From contig CP152408.1 in assembly GCA_038961845.1 (NCBI GenBank), positions 4,650,001 through 4,714,000 of the forward strand: DNA of 64,000 nucleotides, written 5' to 3'. This DNA comes from Xylophilus sp. GW821-FHT01B05 (GTDB lineage: Bacteria; Pseudomonadota; Gammaproteobacteria; Burkholderiales; Burkholderiaceae_C). Below are positions 43,458-50,800 of the stretch, in pieces (position 1 is the stretch's first letter; each line of letters starts with the position of its first letter). The notes beneath the pieces are model-generated. The model was not told the DNA's origin. It searched no databases and saw only the letters and a list, made by a program, of their open reading frames with translations. Both the position numbers and the translations under genes were made by a program.

Positions 43458-45397
43458 GGCGAGATGGTCACCGTAGTGGCAATACCCAGAGGACTCGTTA
43501 CGGTAACAGCGACGCTTGAGCTACTGCAGGCAGCATCCCCATTCAGCAGGATGAGATGCGAGGTGGGATATGAAGTCCCCGTCACCGTTGCCGGGCTAAC
43601 AGAAGACACCGCACACGTTGAGCTGGCGGCTGCCATGCTGGCAGCGACTGTTGATCCATCGGGCATGGCATTGCCATTGGTATCGGCAACCGAGATCACC
43701 AATTGTTGAGGAGGGCTGCTGCTGACCTTGGTGATGACGGCACGGGACGTCGCCAAAGCAATGGAAAGCTGGCGCCGCACTCGAATGCTGCTGGTCCAGA
43801 CCCCATCACATGTGCTCTGCACCGATGGCACCTGGAAACGCACCGGGCAAGTGGAGCTTCCCACCACGCCGCCCGGGTAGATCTGCTCCGTATCCTGGCG
43901 AATGCCATCCTCGTTGTCATCGCGAAACACCGTGCCAACATCGAATGTAGAGCTCGCATTCTGGAATGCCGCAGCATCGGCATCGTCATAGTAGTTATTG
44001 CCATTGGTATCGATGAAGCTCTCTTCACCATCTAGGTAGGCAAGGATCACGGCTCGACCATTCGACGGCCGCGTGCCCTGGCTGGTATAGGTGACGGTGC
44101 AGGCCGATGCACTGAGCGTGCAACTTCCTTGAATCAAGCCACTGGACGCAACGAAGGTGACCGCCGTCCCATCAGGCACGGGATTGCCTTGCCGGTCTGC
44201 CACGCGGAACGTAATCGAAGTGGTCACTCCGTCATAGTTGAAAGCCTCAATACTCAGTTTCCCTGCTGACATGGAAGCCGCATTCTGCGTGGGAATGCCA
44301 GAGGTAACCGCCAGGGTTAGTGACCCAGCGGTCAACGACGCATCCGAAGCCAGCGTCGCAGTCACAACCACGGGCGTGGGCAGCGGGCCTGCGGCCACCG
44401 TGATAGAGGCAAGACCGCTCGCATTGGTGCTGACAGTCTGCGTAGCAGTGGAGCCACCCGAGAACGTCACCCCCGCATTAACTGCGTTATTGGAGAGGCT
44501 AAACAACACGCTCTGCGAAGCCATGGCTTCGCCCGCAGCATTAACCACCTTGAACTTCAAGGTCGCCTGCTTGACGCCGCTTGCGGCCCTGGAGGTGTAG
44601 ATCGTAGTCTGATCAGTGCTATCAAACAGCAAATTCGCGGCTTTTGCAGCGACAACGTTAATGCTTGTGGTCACAGCCGCAGAACCGGTGGCCTGCGCCG
44701 TCAAGGTCACCGGACCGCTGCAAGCACCAAGTGATTGGTAAACGCTGGAGACCGTTCCATCGCTGGCGCTGGCGGCCGAGGTGGGGCTGAAACTGCCACA
44801 CGAAGCGCTGAAATTGACCGTGACTTGGCCTGTCGTCGCCGTAGTGCCGTTCACAGTGGCCCTTACCGTCACGGCAGAAGACTGCAGTGCGGTGATCGAA
44901 GTGCTGCTTGGTGCGAACTGGGTGAGCACAACATTGGCAGCAGATACCTGATAGTCAGCAGAGCCGGTAATGGCCGCACCATCAATTGTGGCGGTTGCCG
45001 TCAATGTGCCAGCAGCCGCGGAGGTCAAACTGAGGGGCGTTACCCTAACCCGGGCAATACCCGTGGTGTCCGTCAGCGCAGAAGCTGGCACCAGGGAAGC
45101 GATGCTCGTATCCGTAGAAAAGGTGACCAACTTATTGGCCACGACGGCACCTCCAGCGGTCTTTACCACGGCCTTGGCGTATGCGGCGGAAGAGCTGATC
45201 GAATTCGAGGCGATCGCTACGTCGGAAGAATCGACAATGGATACGGCCACCGTAGCCGTCGCACTACTGCCACCCGACCCATTGCCAAAGTTTCCGGTGC
45301 CGCTGTCACTTCCGCCCCCCCCACAAGCTGCCAGCATGGCCACAATGAACAATGCAGGCAGGCGTTTCCCCCATGCCACGAAATTCAGACTTTTCAT
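43454..45397 (-). CDS. Ig-like domain (invasin/Big-type) lipoprotein
   Basis: 647 residues. Lipoprotein signal with Cys25 (MLAACGGGG), then a Gly/Ser-rich linker and several bacterial Ig-like domains rich in Thr, Ser, Ala and Val (typical phrases are GTLTATATIDG, TVRATVNGTTATTGQVTVNF and GNPVPDGTAVTFVASSG). Two Asp-rich calcium-type loops are at 463-474 (DTNGNNYYDDAD) and 493-504 (DDNEDGIRQDTE). It probably sits on the outer membrane, facing periplasm or surface. Codon use is visibly less GC-rich than its neighbours. It is 44 bases after pilQ with GAGGG as ribosome binding site, and overlaps aroK. Function is unknown; a pilus-linked or adhesive role is inference. Confidence 0.85.
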   Translation of the reverse strand: MKSLNFVAWGKRLPALFIVAMLAACGGGGSDSGTGNFGNGSGGSSATATVAVSIVDSSDVAIASNSISSSAAYAKAVVKTAGGAVVANKLVTFSTDTSIASLVPASALTDTTGIARVRVTPLSLTSAAAGTLTATATIDGAAITGSADYQVSAANVVLTQFAPSSTSITALQSSAVTVRATVNGTTATTGQVTVNFSASCGSFSPTSAASASDGTVSSVYQSLGACSGPVTLTAQATGSAAVTTSINVVAAKAANLLFDSTDQTTIYTSRAASGVKQATLKFKVVNAAGEAMASQSVLFSLSNNAVNAGVTFSGGSTATQTVSTNASGLASITVAAGPLPTPVVVTATLASDASLTAGSLTLAVTSGIPTQNAASMSAGKLSIEAFNYDGVTTSITFRVADRQGNPVPDGTAVTFVASSGLIQGSCTLSASACTVTYTSQGTRPSNGRAVILAYLDGEESFIDTNGNNYYDDADAAAFQNASSTFDVGTVFRDDNEDGIRQDTEQIYPGGVVGSSTCPVRFQVPSVQSTCDGVWTSSIRVRRQLSIALATSRAVITKVSSSPPQQLVISVADTNGNAMPDGSTVAASMAAASSTCAVSSVSPATVTGTSYPTSHLILLNGDAACSSSSVAVTVTSPLGIATTVTISP

Positions 45398-45441
45398 ATT
45401 CCCTCGACGTCTAGCCAGCTTGAAAATTTAACGGCCAACCC

Positions 45442-47619
45442 TCAGCGCTCCGCCATGCGGTCCGCGATCATTTTTGGCGTGATGAACATCAGCAACTCCC
45501 TCTTGTTCGAGATGCGCGTGCGCGTCTTGAACAGGTTGCCGGCAAATGGTATGTCACCCAGCAGCGGCACCTTGTCCTCGGAGTTGCTTTCTTCCAATGT
45601 GAAGATACCGCCGATCACGACGGTGCCGCCATTCTCCACCAGCACCTGGGTCTTCACGTGCTTGGTGTCGATCGCGATGCCATTGGTGGTGGTCTCGCCG
45701 CGCGAGTCCTTGTTCACGTCCAGGTCCAGGATGATGTTGCCCTCGGGCGTGATCTGCGGCGTCACCTCCAGCTTCAACGTGGCCTTGCGAAAGGCAATCG
45801 ATGTACCGCCGGTGATGCCGCCCGCATTCTGCTGGTACGGGTACTCGGTACCTTGCTCGATCAGCGCCTTGGTCTGGTCGGCAGTGACCACACGCGGGCT
45901 GGACACGATCTTGCCCTTGCCATCGGATTCCAGCGCGGACAGCTCCAGGGTCAGGAAGCGATTTGCCGACGCATTGAAGATGGACATCGCGAAGGTAGCC
46001 GCTGCCGCCCCCGTAGTCGACGCTGCGGCCGGCAGGTTGACGAAATTGCTGGTGGTGTCCACCGTGCCGCCGGCGCCGGTGGACGCGGTGGCGTTGGAGT
46101 AGCTGGTGCCCAGTGCGACCCGGTTGTTGCCACTGAGCTGGTAGCCGCCCGTGCCGCCGTTCTGCGCCCGCAGGTCGCCGCCGCCCAGCTTGACCCCGAG
46201 CGAGCGGCTGAAGGTGTCGGAGGCCTCGACGATGCGTGCCTCGATCAGCACCTGCTTGACCGGGCGATCCAGCCGCGTGATCAGGTCCTGCACCTCGGTC
46301 AGCTTGCCCGCCGTATCGGTGACGAACAGCTGGTTGGTGCGCACTTCAGCAATGGCGCTGCCACGCTCGGTGAGGAAGCGCGCGTTGTTTCCGCCACCGC
46401 CGCCTCCGCCGCCGCCGGCACCCGAGACACCGGTCATGACGCCCAGCAGTTGCCGCACCACTTCCACGGACTTGGCGTAGTTCAGCTGGAACGCCTGCGT
46501 GCGCAGCGGCTCCAGCTTGCGGATCGCCAACTCGGCCTCCAGGTCCTTCTTGGCGCGCGCGTCGATCTCGTCCTTGGGCGCGATCCACAACACGGTACCG
46601 TTCTTGCGCATGCCCAGGCCCTTGGCCTCCATGATGATCTGCAGCGCCTGGTCCCAGGGCACATCCTTCAGGCGCAGGGTGAGCGTGCCACTAACGGTGT
46701 CGGAGGTGACGATGTTGAAGTTGGTGAAGTCGGCGATGACCTGCAGCAGCGAACGCACCTCGATGCTCTGGAAGTTCAGCGACAGCTTCTCGCCCGAGTA
46801 GCCCGGCCCTTGCGACAGCTTGTTGAGGTCGGTCTTCTTTGGCCGGACTTCGACGACGAACTGGCTATCGCTCTGGTAGGCGCTGTGCTCCCACTCGCCG
46901 CGCGGCTGTATGGTCATGCGCACGCGGTCGCCCACCACGGCGGTCGAAACGGTTTGCACCGGCGTGCCGAAGTCAGCCACGTCGAGCTTGCGCCGCAGCC
47001 CCTCGGGCAGCGACGACTTCAGGAAATCGACCACCAGCGCCCCGCCCTGCTGGCGCAGGTCCACGCCGACCTGGTTGCTGGGCAGCGAGACGACGATGCG
47101 GCCGGTGGCATCGTCGGTCCGGCGGAAGTCGATGTCGCGCAAGGGCGCAACGTCACTCGAACCGGGTTCGGCAAAGACCGGCGCGCTGGACACGGCGGAG
47201 GCCGTGCTGGCTATCGGTGCCAGCGACACCAGCAGCGAGCGCCCCTGGATCTGCGTCGTATAGGTGGTGGCCGCCTTGAGGTTGAGCACCACGCGTGTGC
47301 GGTCGCCCGCCTCCACCACCATGGCCGAGCGCAGGTTGCCCTGGTTCAGTTCGACCGACGAGCGTCCCAGGCGATTCGTGGCCCCGGGGAAATCAAGCGC
47401 AATGCGCGCTGGCGACTGGATCGCAAAGCCGGCCGGCACGGCGGCCAGGGGCTCGGTGAAATCGATGCGCAGCACGTCGGCACCGCCCTGGGTCGAGCCA
47501 GAGATCGATTCGATCGCGCCCTGGGCCTGGGCGGTGAAGGGCAGGAGCAGCAAGGCGCCTGCCAGCGTGATGCCACCCAGCCAGGCCCGTTGCAGGCGTT
47601 TGTTCAAAACATTCATCAT
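45442..47619 (-). CDS. pilQ: Type IV pilus secretin PilQ
   Basis: 725 residues. Signal peptide ending about TAQAQ, AMIN domains in the first 220 residues, secretin/TonB short N-terminal domain near LNFQSIEVRSLLQVIADF, an N0/N1 region, a poly-Gly loop of nine residues (GAGGGGGGGGG), then the secretin core with VSSPRVVTADQTKALIEQG and the C-terminal KRELLMFITPKM. It forms the outer-membrane pore for the pilus. The ATG at 47619 overlaps the pilP stop. Confidence 0.97.
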   Translation of the reverse strand: MMNVLNKRLQRAWLGGITLAGALLLLPFTAQAQGAIESISGSTQGGADVLRIDFTEPLAAVPAGFAIQSPARIALDFPGATNRLGRSSVELNQGNLRSAMVVEAGDRTRVVLNLKAATTYTTQIQGRSLLVSLAPIASTASAVSSAPVFAEPGSSDVAPLRDIDFRRTDDATGRIVVSLPSNQVGVDLRQQGGALVVDFLKSSLPEGLRRKLDVADFGTPVQTVSTAVVGDRVRMTIQPRGEWEHSAYQSDSQFVVEVRPKKTDLNKLSQGPGYSGEKLSLNFQSIEVRSLLQVIADFTNFNIVTSDTVSGTLTLRLKDVPWDQALQIIMEAKGLGMRKNGTVLWIAPKDEIDARAKKDLEAELAIRKLEPLRTQAFQLNYAKSVEVVRQLLGVMTGVSGAGGGGGGGGGNNARFLTERGSAIAEVRTNQLFVTDTAGKLTEVQDLITRLDRPVKQVLIEARIVEASDTFSRSLGVKLGGGDLRAQNGGTGGYQLSGNNRVALGTSYSNATASTGAGGTVDTTSNFVNLPAAASTTGAAAATFAMSIFNASANRFLTLELSALESDGKGKIVSSPRVVTADQTKALIEQGTEYPYQQNAGGITGGTSIAFRKATLKLEVTPQITPEGNIILDLDVNKDSRGETTTNGIAIDTKHVKTQVLVENGGTVVIGGIFTLEESNSEDKVPLLGDIPFAGNLFKTRTRISNKRELLMFITPKMIADRMAER

Positions 47620-48161
47620 TTGGCCTTTTCCTGCAACTGCAAGCTCGTCATACGCTCCATCCAGTCACCCGTGGCGTCGGGCACGATTTCTCGCAGCGTC
47701 AATTCGGTCTCGGTGATCTTCTGCACCCGCCCATAGTTCTGCCCCAGATGCTCGCCAACCCGCACCTGGTAGAGCAGGTTGTTGGCCCGCACCAGCGCGA
47801 CCGGCCGCTCGGCCTTGACCATGCTCCCGACCATGGCCATGGCGTCCAGGGGGAAAGCCTCCAGCGGTTCCTTGCGGCGCAGCAGCTCGGGCGCGATCAG
47901 CGCCTCGTTGGCCGCGTTGTGCGGCGTGTCGCGGCGCAGGGCCTGCGTCAGCTTCTCAGGGTTGAACGGCTCTGCCGCTGCCTGCTGCACATAGTCTTCC
48001 GGCACGAACTGCTTGGGCTCGGCCAGGGGCGTGATCTTGGGGCGGGTCTGGGCCTTCTGCTCTGCCATCCAGGCGCGCAGGTCTTCATCGTCAGACGCAC
48101 CGCAGCCGGCAAGCAGGCCAGCACACAGCACAGCGGTCATCCACAGGGTTGGCGTCTTCAC
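47616..48161 (-). CDS. pilP: Type IV pilus assembly lipoprotein PilP
   Basis: 181 residues. Lipobox LLAGC with Cys20, a flexible linker, and a C-terminal beta domain (ANNLLYQVRVGEHLGQNYGRVQKI, LREIVPDATGDW) that binds PilN/PilO and PilQ. It links the inner-membrane alignment complex to the secretin. Overlaps both pilO and pilQ by 4 nt. Confidence 0.95.
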   Translation of the reverse strand: MKTPTLWMTAVLCAGLLAGCGASDDEDLRAWMAEQKAQTRPKITPLAEPKQFVPEDYVQQAAAEPFNPEKLTQALRRDTPHNAANEALIAPELLRRKEPLEAFPLDAMAMVGSMVKAERPVALVRANNLLYQVRVGEHLGQNYGRVQKITETELTLREIVPDATGDWMERMTSLQLQEKAK

Positions 48162-48850
48162 TTGGCCGCCTTTCCCTTGGCGGTGGCCTTGCGCTGCGCC
48201 TCGATTTCGTCGCTGTCCAGGTAGCGGAAGGTGCGTGCCGTGACATCCATGACCAGTTGGCCGTCCTTGTCCTTATCCTTGTCCTTGGCGGGTGCGATGG
48301 ACAGGTTGTTGAGCGTGACGATGCGCGACAGATGCGCGATATCCGAGGCAAACGCCCCCATGTCGTGGTAGCGGCCGGTCACGCGTACTGTGATCGGCAG
48401 TTCGGCGTAGTACTCGCGCACCCGGACGTCGCTGGGGCGGAACAGTTCGAACTGCAGGCTGCGCCCCAGGCCGGCCTGGTTGATGTCGGACAGCAGCGCC
48501 GCCATCTCGGCCTTGCTGGGCAGTTGCTTCTCCAACTGCAGCACATATTGCTGAACCTGCTCGCGCTGGCGCTTGAGCGCCTCCAGGTTGACGGCCTTGG
48601 CCAGCTTGGCCTGGTAGTCCTGGCGCAAGGTCTGCTCCTGGGCTGCTTCGGTCTCGAGCTCGGTCTGGTAGTCGCTGAGCCAGAAGTACCAGAGCGCTCC
48701 GACCACCACAGCCCCCAGCGCGACGCACAGCAGCACGCGCGGCAGGATCGGCCAGAGCGATGGGTCCTTGGGGTTGAGATTGCTGAACTGCCGCTGCAAT
48801 CGCTGGAACTGCGCCGCCGCATCGAACTTGGGTTGTTTTTTGCTTGCCAT
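48158..48850 (-). CDS. pilO: Type IV pilus assembly protein PilO
   Basis: 230 residues. A cytoplasmic tail, one transmembrane helix (about 40-60: LLCVALGAVVVGALWYFWL), a coiled coil (about 65-115), and a ferredoxin-like periplasmic domain (FELFRPSDVRVREYYAELPI, VTGRYHDMGAFASDIAHL). Near residue 195 the lysine/aspartate repeat KDKDKDKD is encoded by a short tandem array. Partner of PilN. The ATG at 48850 is used; a TTG 12 bases upstream is possible. Confidence 0.95.
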   Translation of the reverse strand: MASKKQPKFDAAAQFQRLQRQFSNLNPKDPSLWPILPRVLLCVALGAVVVGALWYFWLSDYQTELETEAAQEQTLRQDYQAKLAKAVNLEALKRQREQVQQYVLQLEKQLPSKAEMAALLSDINQAGLGRSLQFELFRPSDVRVREYYAELPITVRVTGRYHDMGAFASDIAHLSRIVTLNNLSIAPAKDKDKDKDGQLVMDVTARTFRYLDSDEIEAQRKATAKGKAAK

Positions 48851-48858
48851 GGCCAAGT

Positions 48859-49479
48859 TCAAGGACGTGCTGCCGTGGCCGCACCAGCGGTTGCCGCCGC
48901 CGCTGCGGCCTGCATCTCGCTGGAGCGCAGCAGGTGCACGGAAATGGTGAAATTCGCCACCCGCCGCTGGTCGCGCGGCGAGAGGTTGACGGTGCCGGCC
49001 ACGATCTCCACCAGTTGCGGCTTGGCAAGCCAGGGCGTGTTGGAGCCCAGGTTGCGCAGCAGCTCGGAGACGCGCTCGTTGGACTGGGCCGAGCCCTTGA
49101 GGGTGACGGTCTGTTCCAGCTGCTTCATGTCCGTCAGGTACACGCCGTCGGGCAGTTGCCGCACCAGCTCATTGAGCAGATGCACCTGCAGGTTGCGGTC
49201 CGACTGCAGGTCTTCCACGGCCTTTTGCCGTGCCCGCAGCGCCGCGATCTCGGATTCGAGGCTGGCGATTTCCTTGATCTGGGATTCCAGGCGCGTGATC
49301 TCGGTCTTCAGGAACTGGTTGCGACCCTGCTGCGCCTCGATCTGCGACTGGTACCAGAGGTAGACCGCGCAGGCGATCAGCGCGCCCAGCAGCATCGAGC
49401 CCAACAGGGTCGAGTTGAAGGCGTCGCGGCGCCGCTTGCGTGCCGCCTCGCGGTGCGGCAGCAGGTTGATGAGGATCAC
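48859..49479 (-). CDS. pilN: Type IV pilus assembly protein PilN
   Basis: 206 residues. The conserved cytoplasmic INLLPHREAARKRR, which docks to PilM, starts at residue 4; then come one transmembrane helix (about 24-42), a coiled coil (ITRLESQIKEIASLESEIAAL), a periplasmic domain and an Ala-rich tail. The start is GTG at 49479, overlapping the pilM stop (GTGA). Confidence 0.95.
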   Translation of the reverse strand: MILINLLPHREAARKRRRDAFNSTLLGSMLLGALIACAVYLWYQSQIEAQQGRNQFLKTEITRLESQIKEIASLESEIAALRARQKAVEDLQSDRNLQVHLLNELVRQLPDGVYLTDMKQLEQTVTLKGSAQSNERVSELLRNLGSNTPWLAKPQLVEIVAGTVNLSPRDQRRVANFTISVHLLRSSEMQAAAAAATAGAATAARP

Positions 49480-50555
49480 TGCAGGAACCTCCGCATCGCC
49501 AGGCCGCAGGCCGTCAGGTAGGACGGCGCATCGCGCAGGACCTTCTTGGAGCGCACGCCGGCGCCGACTTCCATCCCGTCGAAGGGGTTGGCCAGGCCGC
49601 AGGGAAAGGAACACTGCTGCGTCACCGCCTCGGCCAGGCCGGGCAGCGACGCCGAGCCGCCCGCCAGCAGGATCTTGTCGACGTGGTTGTAGGGCGTGCT
49701 GGTGAAGAAGAACTGCAGCGAGCGCCCGATTTCAGCCGCCATGCCGTCCACAAAGGGGCGCAGCACGGCGGTGTCGTAGTCGTCCGGCAGCTCGGCATTG
49801 CGCTTCTTGCTTTCCGCCTCCTCGGGCGAGAAGCCGTACTGCCGCACGATGATCTGGGTGAGCTGCCCGCCGCCGAACGCCTGCTCGCGCTCGTACAGCA
49901 CCTCTTCGTTGCGGATCACCTGCAAGGTGCTGGCAACGCCGCCGACCTTGAACAAGGCCACCATGGCGTTGGCGCCCTGGTTGGGTAGCGCGCCAATCAG
50001 CCGATCCGCCGCCAGGCGGGCTGCATAGGATTCGATGTCCAGGATGATCGGCTTCAGGCCGGCGGCTTCGGCCAGGCCCTGGCGGTCCTGCACCTTTTCG
50101 CGGCGCGACGCGGCGATCAGCACCTCGACATCGCCGGGCGAGCCGGCGCTCGGACCGATCACGCAGAAATCAAGGCTGACCTCGTCCAGCGAGAACGGAA
50201 TGTACTGGCTGGCCTCGGACTCGACCTGGACTTCCAGCTCCTGCTCGGACAGGCCGTCGGGCAGGATGATGCGTTTGGTGATCACCGCCGAGGGCGGCAG
50301 CGCCATGGCGACATTGCGGGTGCGCGTGCCGCTTTTCTTCACCAGGCGGCGTACCGCCTCGGCCACCTCGTCGAACTTCTCGATGCTGCCGTCGACGATC
50401 AGGCCCCGCTCCAGGGGTTCGATGGCGCAGCGCTCAAGGGACCAGCGACCGCTTTTGTCGCGGCCAAGCTCGACCAGCTTGACGCTGGACGAGCTTATGT
50501 CGATCCCCAGCAGCGGTGCGGCTTGGCGGTTGAACAGCGACCTCGCAGAGATCAA
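49476..50555 (-). CDS. pilM: Type IV pilus assembly protein PilM
   Basis: 359 residues. Actin-like ATPase: phosphate-1 loop LGIDISSSSVKLVEL, AMALPPSAVITKRI, adenosine loop ILLAGGSASLPGLAEAV and PFDGMEVG. It is cytoplasmic and binds the PilN tail. The only suitable start is TTG at 50555, with AGGGAG upstream, which is unusual for the first gene of an operon and may hold expression low. It is divergent from mrcA, as in Pseudomonas and relatives. Confidence 0.95.
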   Translation of the reverse strand: MISARSLFNRQAAPLLGIDISSSSVKLVELGRDKSGRWSLERCAIEPLERGLIVDGSIEKFDEVAEAVRRLVKKSGTRTRNVAMALPPSAVITKRIILPDGLSEQELEVQVESEASQYIPFSLDEVSLDFCVIGPSAGSPGDVEVLIAASRREKVQDRQGLAEAAGLKPIILDIESYAARLAADRLIGALPNQGANAMVALFKVGGVASTLQVIRNEEVLYEREQAFGGGQLTQIIVRQYGFSPEEAESKKRNAELPDDYDTAVLRPFVDGMAAEIGRSLQFFFTSTPYNHVDKILLAGGSASLPGLAEAVTQQCSFPCGLANPFDGMEVGAGVRSKKVLRDAPSYLTACGLAMRRFLQ

Positions 50556-50658
50556 ATCGGCTCCCTGAAATCATTGGAATGGAGGTGCTACAAAAGCTAA
50601 CACTTCAAAACGAATGCTATCAGCACATTTTCCAAACCACCAAGCCATTGGGAGTCCG

Positions 50659-50678
50659 ACCAACGGTAGGGCGTTGGT
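50659..50678. other. Short perfect dyad in the pilM-mrcA gap
   Basis: ACCAACG (50659-50665) and CGTTGGT (50672-50678) with a 6-base loop. It lies about 100 bases from pilM and about 120 from mrcA. It could be an operator or a small hairpin; it has no T-run and no known regulator motif that I recognise. Confidence 0.3.
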
Positions 50679-50746
50679 AAAACAATACGTTTGCCGCTTA
50701 CAAGCGAAGTGGTCACACACGCTTGCACTGTGCGCAGGCAGGAAAA

Positions 50747-50774
50747 GGGACAAGTCAGTCTCGATTTTTATAAT
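50747..50774 (+). promoter_or_regulatory. Probable sigma-70 promoter of mrcA
   Basis: A perfect TATAAT at 50769-50774, with GGGACA (4 of 6 to TTGACA) at 50747-50752 and a 16-base spacer. The predicted leader is about 20 bases and contains GGTTG/CAACC and GGGGG/CCCCC pairing just before the ATG. Confidence 0.6.
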
Positions 50775-50800
50775 GGGGGGTTGTCCCCAACCGAGCCCCC

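Noticed and set aside
46380..46440. Poly-glycine tract in PilQ as a phase-variable repeat
   Set aside because: The codons are mixed (GGC, GGA, GGT), not a homopolymer or uniform unit, so slippage is unlikely.
45658..47736. Long open frame opposite pilQ
   Set aside because: No domain, no ribosome binding site, and it covers the secretin gene completely.
48262..48290. Tandem AAGGAC-like units in pilO as a contingency locus
   Set aside because: Units are six bases long and so keep the frame, and only about four imperfect copies exist; length change would alter the linker but not switch the gene.
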